Source: Fragilaria radians (Eukaryota > Bacillariophyta > Fragilariophyceae > Fragilariales > Fragilariaceae). Taken from it: a stretch of 13,400 nucleotides of DNA. A program made the translations under genes and the position numbers. Location of the stretch: positions 107,325 to 120,724 of the forward strand of contig CAAAJI010000079.1 in NCBI GenBank assembly GCA_900642245.1, given 5' to 3'. Shown piece after piece: positions 1 to 8,333 of the stretch. How positions within the stretch are numbered: position 1 is the first letter of the stretch; the number at the start of each line of letters is the position of its first letter. The notes under the pieces were generated by a model that saw only the letters and a program-made list of their open reading frames with translations, made no database searches and had not been told where the DNA came from.

Positions 1-168
1 ATTGGTAAATGAAAAACGAGTCTATTGAATCGTGGTGAAAACTTTGTACTGGATGGTAGACAAGATTTCCTTGGAAAACATTGAAACGGATGTTGTCAAT
101 ATCTGATTGTGGTTCAGCCTCCGAGTTCGCTTTTTTGGTTTAAGCTTTTTAATTCCATTAATAGAAAC
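1..168 (+). promoter_or_regulatory. Leader/promoter side of the ABC-F gene
   Basis: This is AT-rich sequence without a long frame. Two short upstream frames begin with ATG, at 9-38 (9 codons plus stop) and 53-106 (17 codons plus stop). Both end before the main start at 169. If the transcript starts upstream of them they could lower translation of the ABC-F gene, but the start of transcription is not visible. The ABC-F frame is open back to a TGA at 82-84 but holds no ATG before 169. Confidence 0.3.
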
Positions 169-2244
169 ATGGAAAATTGGAATCTAGAAAGTACTGTTCT
201 ATCCCAACTTCAGTCGTTAGATGACACAGATGCTTACGCTTCTGCTTGGGAGGAGGTCTTGGAGAGCGCAGAAAAGTCGAATACTGCTGCAGTATGGGGT
301 GGACGTGGTAAGGGAGGACGAGGCTTGGCTCGAAGGACCCTCCAACCTTTGACTGTCATCGTCGATGATGTTACCTTAAAATATGTTGGAGAGTTATCCG
401 CACCAAGTAAGCTTTTATTGGAAGGCGCCAGTTTAAGACTACTTCCTGGAAGAGTTTATTCTTTAGTTGCTAGGAATGGAGCTGGAAAGTCAACACTGCT
501 TCGTCGAATGGATGCTGGGAAAATACCAGGATTCCCCTCGCATCTTACAACCATGTATGTTCCTCAAGAGGTACTTCCGCAAGTTTCACTGACGCCTTTG
601 GAGATTATTTTGAGTCATCACGATAAGTATTTTAAGCGATCGGAAACGGCACTTCAAGCACATATCCAATACCTCGAAAATCAGCTGGACTCAGTGGAAA
701 ATGAAGATAACGCTTCAATGGAAAGGCTTTGTGAAGAAATTGCTGTTTTGGAAGAAGAGTTGCAAGGAGGATATGATGTTTTGGTGGTAAAACAACAAGC
801 AGAAGATGCTCTCAAGTTTTTTGGAATCGATGAAAATATATGGAATACTCCCTCAGGAGCGCTTTCAGGTGGGCAACTGAAGAAAATAACTCTAGCTTCA
901 TGCTTGTTCTGCCGAAGTGATCTTTTACTTCTGGATGAGCCGACAAATTACCTCGACGTAGACGGCCTGATTCAACTAAGAAGGCTTGTCGAATCCTGTA
1001 AGGCAAGGAAGACCATCGTGTTGTTAGTATCTCACGATGTGGACTTAATAAACGATGTTGCAACTGATACAATTCATATGCATAACCATAAACTGGCGTA
1101 TTATCCCGGAAACTATCGTGATTTTATTCGATACAAAAATCAGACGACATTACATAAACTACGTCAAAACGCAGCGCTAGAGAAGAAACGAGAACATATG
1201 ATGGAAACAATTGAAAATTTAAAGAAGCAGCCCATTCCCAAACGTGGGGGAGCCAAGAAACGTGGTAAGCAGATTGATAGTGTTAAGAAAAAGCTGGAAA
1301 AATCCGGATTGGAAAAAGATGTACATGGTCACCGTTGGACAATGCAAAATGCTGGAACTGGAATTCGTGAAGGATCCATTAATGGAGTCGCTGCATCAAC
1401 TAGGAACAAGCTAAGTCACGAAAAGTTATTGAAGTTGGCTGAGACCTCAGTGGCTCCTGTCCCTGATAAGGCAGTTCAATTTGTCTTTCGTGATACCTCC
1501 TTCTATTTTGGAGAGTCCTTAATTATGGCAATGGACGTTGGCTTTAGCTATCAAAACGACCATAAAGCGGATTTAGATTCAGATCGGAGTAATGTACCAA
1601 TGTATGAGAAAAAACCGGGGTTTTTGTTTGATTGTGTCGACTTATGCATCGATGAAGGCACTATATCATGTTTGGTCGGGGCTAATGGCAGCGGCAAAAC
1701 TACGCTTATGCGACTCCTTGCCAAAGCGGTAGAGCCCACAGAGGGACAAATACATCACACACAAGGTATTTCTGTTGCATATTTTGACCAACATGTCGCT
1801 GATCAACTTATCGAGAGTCATCTTCATGGAAATAATGCATATACCCCCCTTTCCCTCCTGTCAAAACTCTACCCAAAGAAATCAGAACAAGATATTCGAG
1901 GAGAATTATCGAATTTTGGCTTGAATCCAAGTCAGGCAGTGACGAATATTAAATTCTTAAGTGGTGGCGAAAGGACGCGACTTTGTTTGGCAAATCAGAT
2001 GCTTTCAGATCCGAATGTATTACTTCTAGATGAACCAACGTCGCACCTAGACGTAGAAAGTGTTGAAGCCCTAATTTATGGGTTGACACATTGGAATGGA
2101 ACAGTCATTTTGGTCAGTCACGATTTCAATCTTATTCGGAGCCTTGAATGCAAATGCTATGCCCTCATGGTGAAAGAAGGAAAAGTAAGGTATATTCCAA
2201 ATGGCATTGACTCATATCTTAAATCATTTAACGCACATAGCTAG
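169..2244 (+). CDS. ABC-F family ATPase, Gcn20/ABCF3-like
   Basis: A soluble protein of 691 residues with two ABC ATPase cassettes in one chain and no membrane segments, which is the ABC-F design. Family members act on ribosomes or with the Gcn2 pathway in the cytosol. Cassette 1 has Walker A at residues 101-109 (A-R-N-G-A-G-K-S-T), signature LSGGQ at 232-236, Walker B/D-loop LLDEPTNYLD ending at 263 and switch SHD at 288-290. Cassette 2 has Walker A GANGSGKTT at 504-512, LSGGE at 597-601, LLDEPTSHLD ending at 628 and SHD at 650-652. A basic, probably helical linker lies at about 335-395, as in other ABC-F proteins. The start chosen is the ATG at 169 (A at -3, G at +4); the frame is open further upstream only through non-ATG codons. 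The N-terminal part before cassette 1 is short (about 60 residues, with an Arg/Gly-rich patch near 45-55), shorter than in ABCF3/Gcn20. The first Walker A has Ala where Gly is usual. Family assignment is firm; subfamily is inference. Confidence 0.93.
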   Translation: MENWNLESTVLSQLQSLDDTDAYASAWEEVLESAEKSNTAAVWGGRGKGGRGLARRTLQPLTVIVDDVTLKYVGELSAPSKLLLEGASLRLLPGRVYSLVARNGAGKSTLLRRMDAGKIPGFPSHLTTMYVPQEVLPQVSLTPLEIILSHHDKYFKRSETALQAHIQYLENQLDSVENEDNASMERLCEEIAVLEEELQGGYDVLVVKQQAEDALKFFGIDENIWNTPSGALSGGQLKKITLASCLFCRSDLLLLDEPTNYLDVDGLIQLRRLVESCKARKTIVLLVSHDVDLINDVATDTIHMHNHKLAYYPGNYRDFIRYKNQTTLHKLRQNAALEKKREHMMETIENLKKQPIPKRGGAKKRGKQIDSVKKKLEKSGLEKDVHGHRWTMQNAGTGIREGSINGVAASTRNKLSHEKLLKLAETSVAPVPDKAVQFVFRDTSFYFGESLIMAMDVGFSYQNDHKADLDSDRSNVPMYEKKPGFLFDCVDLCIDEGTISCLVGANGSGKTTLMRLLAKAVEPTEGQIHHTQGISVAYFDQHVADQLIESHLHGNNAYTPLSLLSKLYPKKSEQDIRGELSNFGLNPSQAVTNIKFLSGGERTRLCLANQMLSDPNVLLLDEPTSHLDVESVEALIYGLTHWNGTVILVSHDFNLIRSLECKCYALMVKEGKVRYIPNGIDSYLKSFNAHS

Positions 2245-2859
2245 ATCTTCATTGGTAAGAAATAAAGGTCAAATCCGAATCTTTGCAATCCAATTTTATT
2301 GAAAAACTATTGTGTTCATTTCATCAGATACATACTTTGATTTTGCATTTTGTTACAGTGACGACAAAACTTGATAATGTAACTTAGGTAGGACTATGTC
2401 ATGAGAAATCTCTAATTGTTATTGATCAGCATCGGATATTATACAGTATCTCTATTTTTAGTGCAAAAAATACATTCTATCTAGACCATGCTTGATAGTT
2501 TACTGACCTGATTGAACTACCAAGCATACGTAAATGTAACAAATTGTGCATGTGAAGTCCAAAGGGATTACTTCGTTTATCTTGAAAGGAAGAGACTGGG
2601 ACGTCAAACCTCGCAAATTATGTAGAGGAGAGAAATTATTCAATTCATTCTTCTTCGCTGTTGTTACTTTGTTTCTTTGACGCAAAATATAATTCACCCT
2701 GGAATAATAATGGAGATTGCCCAGAAATTGCCATAAATCTTCAAGGGAAAATATTTGATGAAACTCCCAAAACTGTTCTTCCACTTTTGGACCACATATT
2801 TTTCACAGTTATTGCTGTTCATTTCTTCCCTCCCTTCTCCCTACCAAACGATATCCCCT
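2245..2859. other. Tail-to-tail intergenic spacer
   Basis: This AT-rich spacer lies between the 3' ends of two convergent genes, so it should hold both 3' untranslated regions. An AATAAA hexamer at 2261-2266, 17 bases after the ABC-F stop, could act as a poly(A) signal, although diatom signals are not tightly fixed. Open frames on the minus strand near 2500-2784 have no ATG start and no recognisable domain. Nothing else was seen. Confidence 0.5.
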
Positions 2860-3846
2860 TCATTCTACCTTTTCCCTTAGAGCTTGACTTGTCTTTGATC
2901 GTGCCTTTCGTTTTGATATTTCAACCCATCTTCCTCTCTTTTCCGTCAAAAAACGACCGCCCTTATTATATACATCATTTACTATTTCCTCAGCCAACAC
3001 CGTCTTTTCGAGTTTTGTTGCTGACAAGTATTTCTCTTGATAATGAAGTACAACCGATCGAAAATGTTGGTTTCCAGAATGCCCTTTGGTTACCTTTTCA
3101 CGACCTAGTAGGACATCCTCATCTTGGACTAATAGTTCCATATCCGTTCTGTTGTTAAGCGGATTCATCGTTAGCATCGGTACTTGTGAATTGCATTCCG
3201 AAAATCCTGATTTTGATAATTCTACCTCGATGCCATTACGATCTCGTAGTGCTTGGCATACCTTTTCTCTAGCAGCTCTGTACCCTATGTCATACCAAAA
3301 TATGTTTCCACCGGCGTGTGGAGTTTCTTGTCGCCTTAAAAACCTTCCTCCTTCATCCCGTATTTTCATTACAATTTCTTTCACTAAGTTTGCCTTTTCG
3401 AATGGCTTTCCTGAAAAATACACTGAGCGGTATTCTCTAATGAGGGATCGAAACTGTATGTTTCCGGGGTGTGTGTTGATACCGGCGCCACGTCCACATA
3501 ATACATCATCCCTTGTAATATCCGTGTCAACAATTAATGAATCCAATTCATGACTCGGATGTACGTCGTTCCTAGCCGAGTGGTGCTGTGAATGTGTGTC
3601 TGAAGATAATCCAAGAGATAGTTGTGCACCGTCTCCTGTGTCGACAACATCTTGATCATCCTCCGTAATTTGATTTGGTAAGCTTTCAAGGAATTTATCG
3701 AAACAATTAATTGTAGGTGGCGGTGAATTGGATGGCTCTAAGGTCTCGTACCCGCTGTCATAATGTAATGGAGAGGTACAATAACTCGATTCGGAATGCT
3801 GCGATTCAGTCATGTAATAACGCATTTTAGTAGGGAATTCAGTCAT
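2860..3846 (-). CDS. Tandem DUF6824-type domain protein, function unknown
   Basis: A protein of 328 residues with two copies of a domain I recognise from diatom and other stramenopile proteins (DUF6824-type). Copy 1 spans about residues 114-201: DVLCGRG (114-120), HPGN (126-129), GGRFL (166-170), a Trp at 184 and AREK..QALR (192-201). Copy 2 spans about 244-325: DVLLGRE (244-250), HSGN (256-259), GGRFL (296-300), Trp 307 and KTSQALRE (318-325). The N-terminal 110 residues are Ser/Asp-rich and probably disordered. No signal peptide or membrane segment is visible. The start is the first ATG in frame (3846). The frame is closed upstream by a TAA at 3904-3906, and a second ATG at 3825 with A at -3 is the alternative. 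The biochemical role of the domain is not established to my knowledge. Its basic, aromatic conserved blocks would fit a DNA- or protein-binding role, but that is speculation. The stop lies right after copy 2, so the protein looks complete. Confidence 0.85.
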   Translation of the reverse strand: MTEFPTKMRYYMTESQHSESSYCTSPLHYDSGYETLEPSNSPPPTINCFDKFLESLPNQITEDDQDVVDTGDGAQLSLGLSSDTHSQHHSARNDVHPSHELDSLIVDTDITRDDVLCGRGAGINTHPGNIQFRSLIREYRSVYFSGKPFEKANLVKEIVMKIRDEGGRFLRRQETPHAGGNIFWYDIGYRAAREKVCQALRDRNGIEVELSKSGFSECNSQVPMLTMNPLNNRTDMELLVQDEDVLLGREKVTKGHSGNQHFRSVVLHYQEKYLSATKLEKTVLAEEIVNDVYNKGGRFLTEKRGRWVEISKRKARSKTSQALREKVE

Positions 3847-4395
3847 AGGTCGATGGAAATGAGAACATATCAATTGGATTGACTTGATAAGTCGACACTC
3901 CCTTTAGTGATCAAAATTCACACAAAATCTAGATTTTGACAGGATTAAGAGGTCAGGAATCTTTGTGGACCTCGCAAAATGATAGTTCGACATCTCAATT
4001 TTGTTGATCGTGTTTCCTTCCAGTCATAATTTGTAATTACCAGTGATTCAAGAGATCGGTCAAGGTGGGGAAACGTCAGGGTAAGCCTCCCGATGCCATT
4101 TTACGCATTAAAATAAAATATGTAATCAAAAGGACTAATTCAAGTTATGAGCACATAAATCAGTATATGTATATAAAAACAAATACATGGAGAAGCATTT
4201 GGACATACAGTGCTGTTAGTTGATATCGAGAATAATAAAATATGGTAGATATTTAATAATGCTTTAGAAGACAGTAAAATTTCGCTGGCTGTTTTATTCA
4301 TTACACGTTTGATATGGTAATGCATAACGCTTCATTCACTGATGCTGAATTGCATATTGTGCTTGCTTGTAAGCGAAATCATCTATAATGATTTT

Positions 4396-4441
4396 CAAAT
4401 CAATGGTCACATGTGAAAAAAATAATGTGACTAATCATTTG
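4396..4441. repeat. Imperfect inverted repeat
   Basis: The arms are 4396-4412 and 4425-4441 (17 bases each, 13 of 17 pairing), separated by a 12-base A-rich loop. It could fold as a hairpin in RNA or be a chance palindrome. No target-site duplication is evident, so there is no support for a transposon. Confidence 0.35.
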
Positions 4442-4860
4442 GATTGTTCCACTCTATTTCCAAGTTTGTGTTCTTATTTCTCAACAAACTGTTAACTCTG
4501 GGATGAAGAGGGTAGTAATATGCATTAAGAGCATAATGAGACTGAGCATCATTTTGTATATAGAAAATAAGTATTATAAATCATAGAAAGCAATTGCTTT
4601 TGCAAAGAAAATAGAACCACCATTATCTGAAAATCAGAAATGGCTCTAAGTTGTCCTGTTTCATCCTATGTTGAAGCTATCCAAGTAGTCATTCCAGATG
4701 TCTCCTACCCTTTTAAAGCAGCGTTGTCACCGATAACATTGCAATTCTGATCCTTCCTATCATATGCGATTAAAACTTCTGAAAGATTATGAGGCATCTC
4801 TGCCGGACAAGTCAATCAAAGTAACTCCCACTCCGTATGTCTCATAGAAAGTTTCAGGCA

Positions 4861-5145
4861 ATATTCCCTGTTCACTTTTCTACCTCAATTTTTGTACCTT
4901 TTAAGAATTCATAGCTGTTCGATCTTGAAGTTGTTGCGATTTGGGACGTAGCTCGTACTCAACGATATGTACCTCTGTTTTCGGTACACAGAGTTGTTGC
5001 CGAGAAAAAAAACGCAACCCTGATAGATAGTTTAAATCCGCTCTAAAAGTATAGACAAGATATTCTCGTAAAATCCGTAAGTATGCTCATTCCGATTCAT
5101 ACGATGACATAGCCATTAGACACAGGGAATATAGGAGAAAAGTGA
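4861..5145. repeat. Two interleaved inverted-repeat pairs
   Basis: Element A (ATATTCCCTGT, 4861-4871) has an exact reverse complement at 5122-5132. Element B (TCACTTTTCT, 4872-4881) has one at 5136-5145. The order is A-B-A'-B', so each pair is inverted but the pairs are not nested. The matches are exact by eye. Function is unknown and chance is possible for elements this short. Confidence 0.4.
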
Positions 5146-5955
5146 ATCAATTGAAAATGAAAGTGCCATGGAAAATGTAAGGCCACTCTAACACATAAAT
5201 TCTTTGGACAATTTCAAAATAGATAGACGCATTTGAAAACTTAAATTTAACAGTGGCTAAAAATTATTTCATTGACGTTTTACCTGTTTTATAAAAAATC
5301 TACTAGTAATTAATACTAATTATATGCACTACACTCAAAGTGACTGCTCACGATTGGCATGGCATTCATCAACCCAAATTCCATGCTTGACCTTAGAGTA
5401 TTCTTTACTCAAAAACCTTAATGGATGGGATACCAGGTAATTCTACGAGTTAGCAATCTCAGTAAGGAAAGTGGTGCCAACTTATGTGTATAATATACAT
5501 TGGAAAAACAAAGCATGTATTTCAATATAGGTGACCGAAAAGTGACAAGATATCATGAAGCTTAGCCGTCCCAGATGGAAAGTGGACTGAAAATGAATCC
5601 TACAAAATTTTGAGCTTTTGTGTTTAGAGCTTTATGTTCTAACCTGAGTGAGTCTTTCACGGTTCTCTAATGGTCTCTACCTTCATGAAGGTGCTTAATA
5701 CTCAATGGCTATCTTGCTCTCTCAACACCAATATGTTTTGGGCTTACATCGTAGAAAAATGTGTCCTACTTCCATGGAAGACCAAAGATGAGTCATGACT
5801 ATGATTTTCAACTGAAGATCAATTTTCCTTTTTAGTTGATTTTTATTGGGCAAGTACGCCTGATTGTGTGTTCAAACAGGGACGTATGAGTCAAATAGGA
5901 TAGACAGACAGGACAGTCCTTTCAGATCTTCGAAGAGAAAATCCCTATCCCTCGC

Positions 5956-5973
5956 ATGTCGCCAAAAAAATAG
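5956..5973 (+). promoter_or_regulatory. Short upstream open reading frame
   Basis: An ATG followed by four sense codons and TAG (Met-Ser-Pro-Lys-Lys-stop) ends 47 bases before the ATG of the zinc-finger gene. If it is in the mRNA leader it could tune translation of that gene. Whether transcription starts upstream of it cannot be seen. Confidence 0.3.
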
Positions 5974-6020
5974 CCCGAAGTAGGAACGCAGCACCGGAAA
6001 TTATTCCTTGACAAGCTAAC

Positions 6021-8333
6021 ATGAATGGTGGCTACAATAATGCAACTTTTGACTTCATCGATAGCTTCAACTATGGTGTATCCACCTCCGATACCCATGA
6101 TCGACAAACGAATCACTACTTGCAAAATATGTCTCTTTTTGATCCTTTGGTTAGCTCAATTTCTCGTTCGAATGGACTTTTTCCTTACAACTCTACGTAC
6201 AATTCTACTGGGACAACTCATAACGCCTATTTGCCACCTGTCGAATCAACGTTATCCCATTTTATGCATGACCCTCGCATAATTCAACAACAACAACAAC
6301 AACATCAGTATCAACAACCACAGTACAATTCGTCAATCCAACGATATACAGCCTCTTCTCCAGCATCATCGCCTTATATCTCGACTTTAGATTCACTGCA
6401 GCCATTACCTGAGAATGACCACGTGTTGTCAGGGGTTAACATCCTTCCTCTCTCTGGTCTTTTTCCCGATCAAAATATATCCACTCCTAAACAAGCTGAC
6501 AAGGCACGGAAAGAAAATCCTGATCTATGGTTAGAAAAAATGAAAGTGAATTGCACTGATGTATCGCTCGAACCTCTTTCAGGAGCCGAAATTCTGAGCC
6601 GAGTTAGAAGCAAAACAGATGAGGTAGTAACGCGTTTCTTACCCTGTGTTGAATTTCTAGTTACTTGTCAGCAAGATCTCCGGGCAGGTCTGGCAACAGC
6701 GACGCAAAAAAGATTGATCCGAAATGTTTATCGCGATGCAATGACCCCGAAAGAGTTTTATAAGCGATATTTAGATCCACTTCCTGAACGGTTCTTTCAA
6801 CGGAATTGTACGATCATGGAAGGATCTGTTTTAAATGTTGCCGTAGAAGAAATTGATAAGCTATGCCAGGACTCTCGACGAGTAGATTTTCAGGGATGTG
6901 AAATGATGAAAAATACGTTTCTTGGTGGCATGAAGGATGGAGAGTCTTGGGGGTTGCGGAAATGGCTCTCTAAACATGGCGGAGCATTGCAGATATGCAA
7001 TGACTTGGAATGTATTCTCCGCTCAGTGCAGGAACTCGATAGATCTCAGGATTCTACTCGGAAGCTTTGCGAGAGGCTAAGACCCTTAGCGAAGCAAGCT
7101 CTAGAAAGACTAAAGAATGATGTACCATCGTCGTATCAGGAAATTTCTACAGCGCATCCTTACTTACCATTTTTTCATCGACTTGAAAGTGCACTTAAAG
7201 CCATGTCGAATTTCGACCCAGATGATGACGATGTAATTGTTATTGACGACGACGATGAGATTGAAGTAATTCAGAATATGAAACCTTCAAAGCGACAACA
7301 CGATGCCGATATGGAAAATCATAATAATAAAAGACAACGACTGGAGAATGATGACATTTCAGAGGATCTCAAGCCCGCTGCCGTCGATGATGACGTATCA
7401 GAGAAAGAGGTAAATGTCATTGAAATTGAAGACCACACTCCCTCGAGAGATATTGGGAATGCCACTTATGAGAAAAGTCTTTGTCAAAAGGAATGGAAAT
7501 GTCTTAACTGTAATATGCTAAATGCATCGAATAGGCAACGGTGTTGTATGTGTGACCGACCCATTGACGGCTGTGATGTAGAATCGGAGGATGAAATCGA
7601 CATATCACCACATGATTTTGTGGACTTCCCAACTGATTCTAGTAGCATATCATGGAAGTCAATTAGAAATCTCGTAGGCGATTCCGTTTCCCCGCTTCTT
7701 GATACACTTGTTGCTGACAATCTCAATCAGGTTAAGAAAGATTTTGGAGAAATGATGACAGAGATGGAGAACATTGCTAAAGCAGCGGATCATTATCAAC
7801 TTGCATCACTTCGTCCAGCAAATATAGCTGTGGCAGAAAGTTTTTGGGATATGGGGCCCCAGTTCGCTGGCGCATTGCGTTTAGTATTAGCCACGATTCA
7901 GCACAGCGATGCAATAGACTTTTTCTATCCAGTCGACGATTTGCAGTCTAGATTGTCGGGGCATCCACCATTTTCATCAATGATAAAGCATCCTATATGT
8001 CTTCAGGACATAGTTTATGCACTGATTGGAAGTACAGTACAGCACTCGGTGGGGAATGGAAAGCTTCCAGCGGAGGGTTTATCTCATTGGAATATGTGGC
8101 GAGGAATGGATTTATTGCAAGCCATTGATTTAGTTCTACTGAACTTTTTGGCTTACAATGGCAAAGAGAAAACAAAGATACGATCGACAATTAACAAATT
8201 GAGAAAGACACTGTGGGATGGAATACACACAATAATCGAACGCAAGTTTGGTAAAGATTCTGAGATGCGAAAGTGTCACACTCCCACACGACGAGGAGAA
8301 AATAGTGGCTTTGTCATACGAAGGTGTCGATGA
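6021..8333 (+). CDS. Nuclear RanBP2-type zinc-finger protein with SIM-like motifs, function unknown
   Basis: A 770-residue protein not assigned to a named family. In order: a low-complexity Asn/Ser/Gln-rich N terminus with a run of six Gln at 89-94; a mainly helical region at about 168-398 holding a Gly/Trp-rich block at 292-331; an acidic stretch with hydrophobic cores that look like SUMO-interacting motifs (VIVI 405-408 followed by Asp residues, IEVI 414-417, VNVI 464-467); a bipartite basic signal (KR 424-425, eleven residues, KRQR 437-440); a RanBP2-type zinc finger with Trp492, Cys494, Cys497, Asn501, Cys508 and Cys511, matching W-x-C-x2-C-x3-N-x6-C-x2-C; and a second, mostly helical region from about 545 to 745 with a basic tail. 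RanBP2 fingers bind RNA, ubiquitin or Ran in known proteins, so a nuclear regulatory role is inferred. The start ATG has A at -3. Three in-frame stops occur in a row at the end. No intron is needed. Confidence 0.85.
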   Translation: MNGGYNNATFDFIDSFNYGVSTSDTHDRQTNHYLQNMSLFDPLVSSISRSNGLFPYNSTYNSTGTTHNAYLPPVESTLSHFMHDPRIIQQQQQQHQYQQPQYNSSIQRYTASSPASSPYISTLDSLQPLPENDHVLSGVNILPLSGLFPDQNISTPKQADKARKENPDLWLEKMKVNCTDVSLEPLSGAEILSRVRSKTDEVVTRFLPCVEFLVTCQQDLRAGLATATQKRLIRNVYRDAMTPKEFYKRYLDPLPERFFQRNCTIMEGSVLNVAVEEIDKLCQDSRRVDFQGCEMMKNTFLGGMKDGESWGLRKWLSKHGGALQICNDLECILRSVQELDRSQDSTRKLCERLRPLAKQALERLKNDVPSSYQEISTAHPYLPFFHRLESALKAMSNFDPDDDDVIVIDDDDEIEVIQNMKPSKRQHDADMENHNNKRQRLENDDISEDLKPAAVDDDVSEKEVNVIEIEDHTPSRDIGNATYEKSLCQKEWKCLNCNMLNASNRQRCCMCDRPIDGCDVESEDEIDISPHDFVDFPTDSSSISWKSIRNLVGDSVSPLLDTLVADNLNQVKKDFGEMMTEMENIAKAADHYQLASLRPANIAVAESFWDMGPQFAGALRLVLATIQHSDAIDFFYPVDDLQSRLSGHPPFSSMIKHPICLQDIVYALIGSTVQHSVGNGKLPAEGLSHWNMWRGMDLLQAIDLVLLNFLAYNGKEKTKIRSTINKLRKTLWDGIHTIIERKFGKDSEMRKCHTPTRRGENSGFVIRRCR
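6285..6302 (+). repeat. (CAA)6 microsatellite encoding polyglutamine
   Basis: Six perfect CAA codons in the zinc-finger gene encode Gln 89-94, followed by His and more Gln codons. Such repeats commonly vary in length between strains; the run stays in frame. Confidence 0.9.

Larger units (their letters stand above)
3847..6020. other. Long divergent intergenic spacer
   Basis: About 2.2 kb between the divergent starts of the DUF6824-type gene (-) and the zinc-finger gene (+), so both promoters should lie here. Most is AT-rich. A TATATAAAA-like stretch sits near 4168-4176, and ACGTCA occurs at 4073-4078, about 230 bases upstream of the minus-strand gene. Visible structures are an imperfect inverted repeat (4396-4441), two pairs of 10-11 base inverted repeats (4861-5145), a patch of short open frames (4640-5184) and a 10-base palindrome at 5927-5936. 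No frame has a recognisable domain, and no tRNA or transposon end was recognised. Confidence 0.5.

Noticed and set aside
109..168. N-terminal extension of the ABC-F protein from a GTG at 109
   Set aside because: In a eukaryote the ATG at 169 with a good context is a better start; the extra 20 residues do not look like part of the family.
2500..2784. 94-codon frame on the minus strand downstream of the DUF6824-type gene
   Set aside because: It starts at a GTG, has no recognisable domain, and lies in the expected 3' untranslated region.
2661..3553. Two plus-strand frames opposite the DUF6824-type gene
   Set aside because: They are antisense shadows of a gene with clear conserved motifs.
4140..4325. 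61-codon minus-strand frame, hydrophobic
   Set aside because: It has an ATG but lies in AT-rich DNA, has a composition expected from translated AT-rich spacer, and shows no motif.
4748..4751. Antizyme-type +1 frameshift site (codon-TGA-T)
   Set aside because: The downstream +1 frame is only about 32 codons and shows none of the antizyme domain; the resemblance rests on four bases.
4680..4877. Open stretch of about 60 codons on the minus strand that reads like protein
   Set aside because: It lies antisense to equally plausible plus-strand segments, is bounded by stops without a good start, and has no known family; chance length in six frames.
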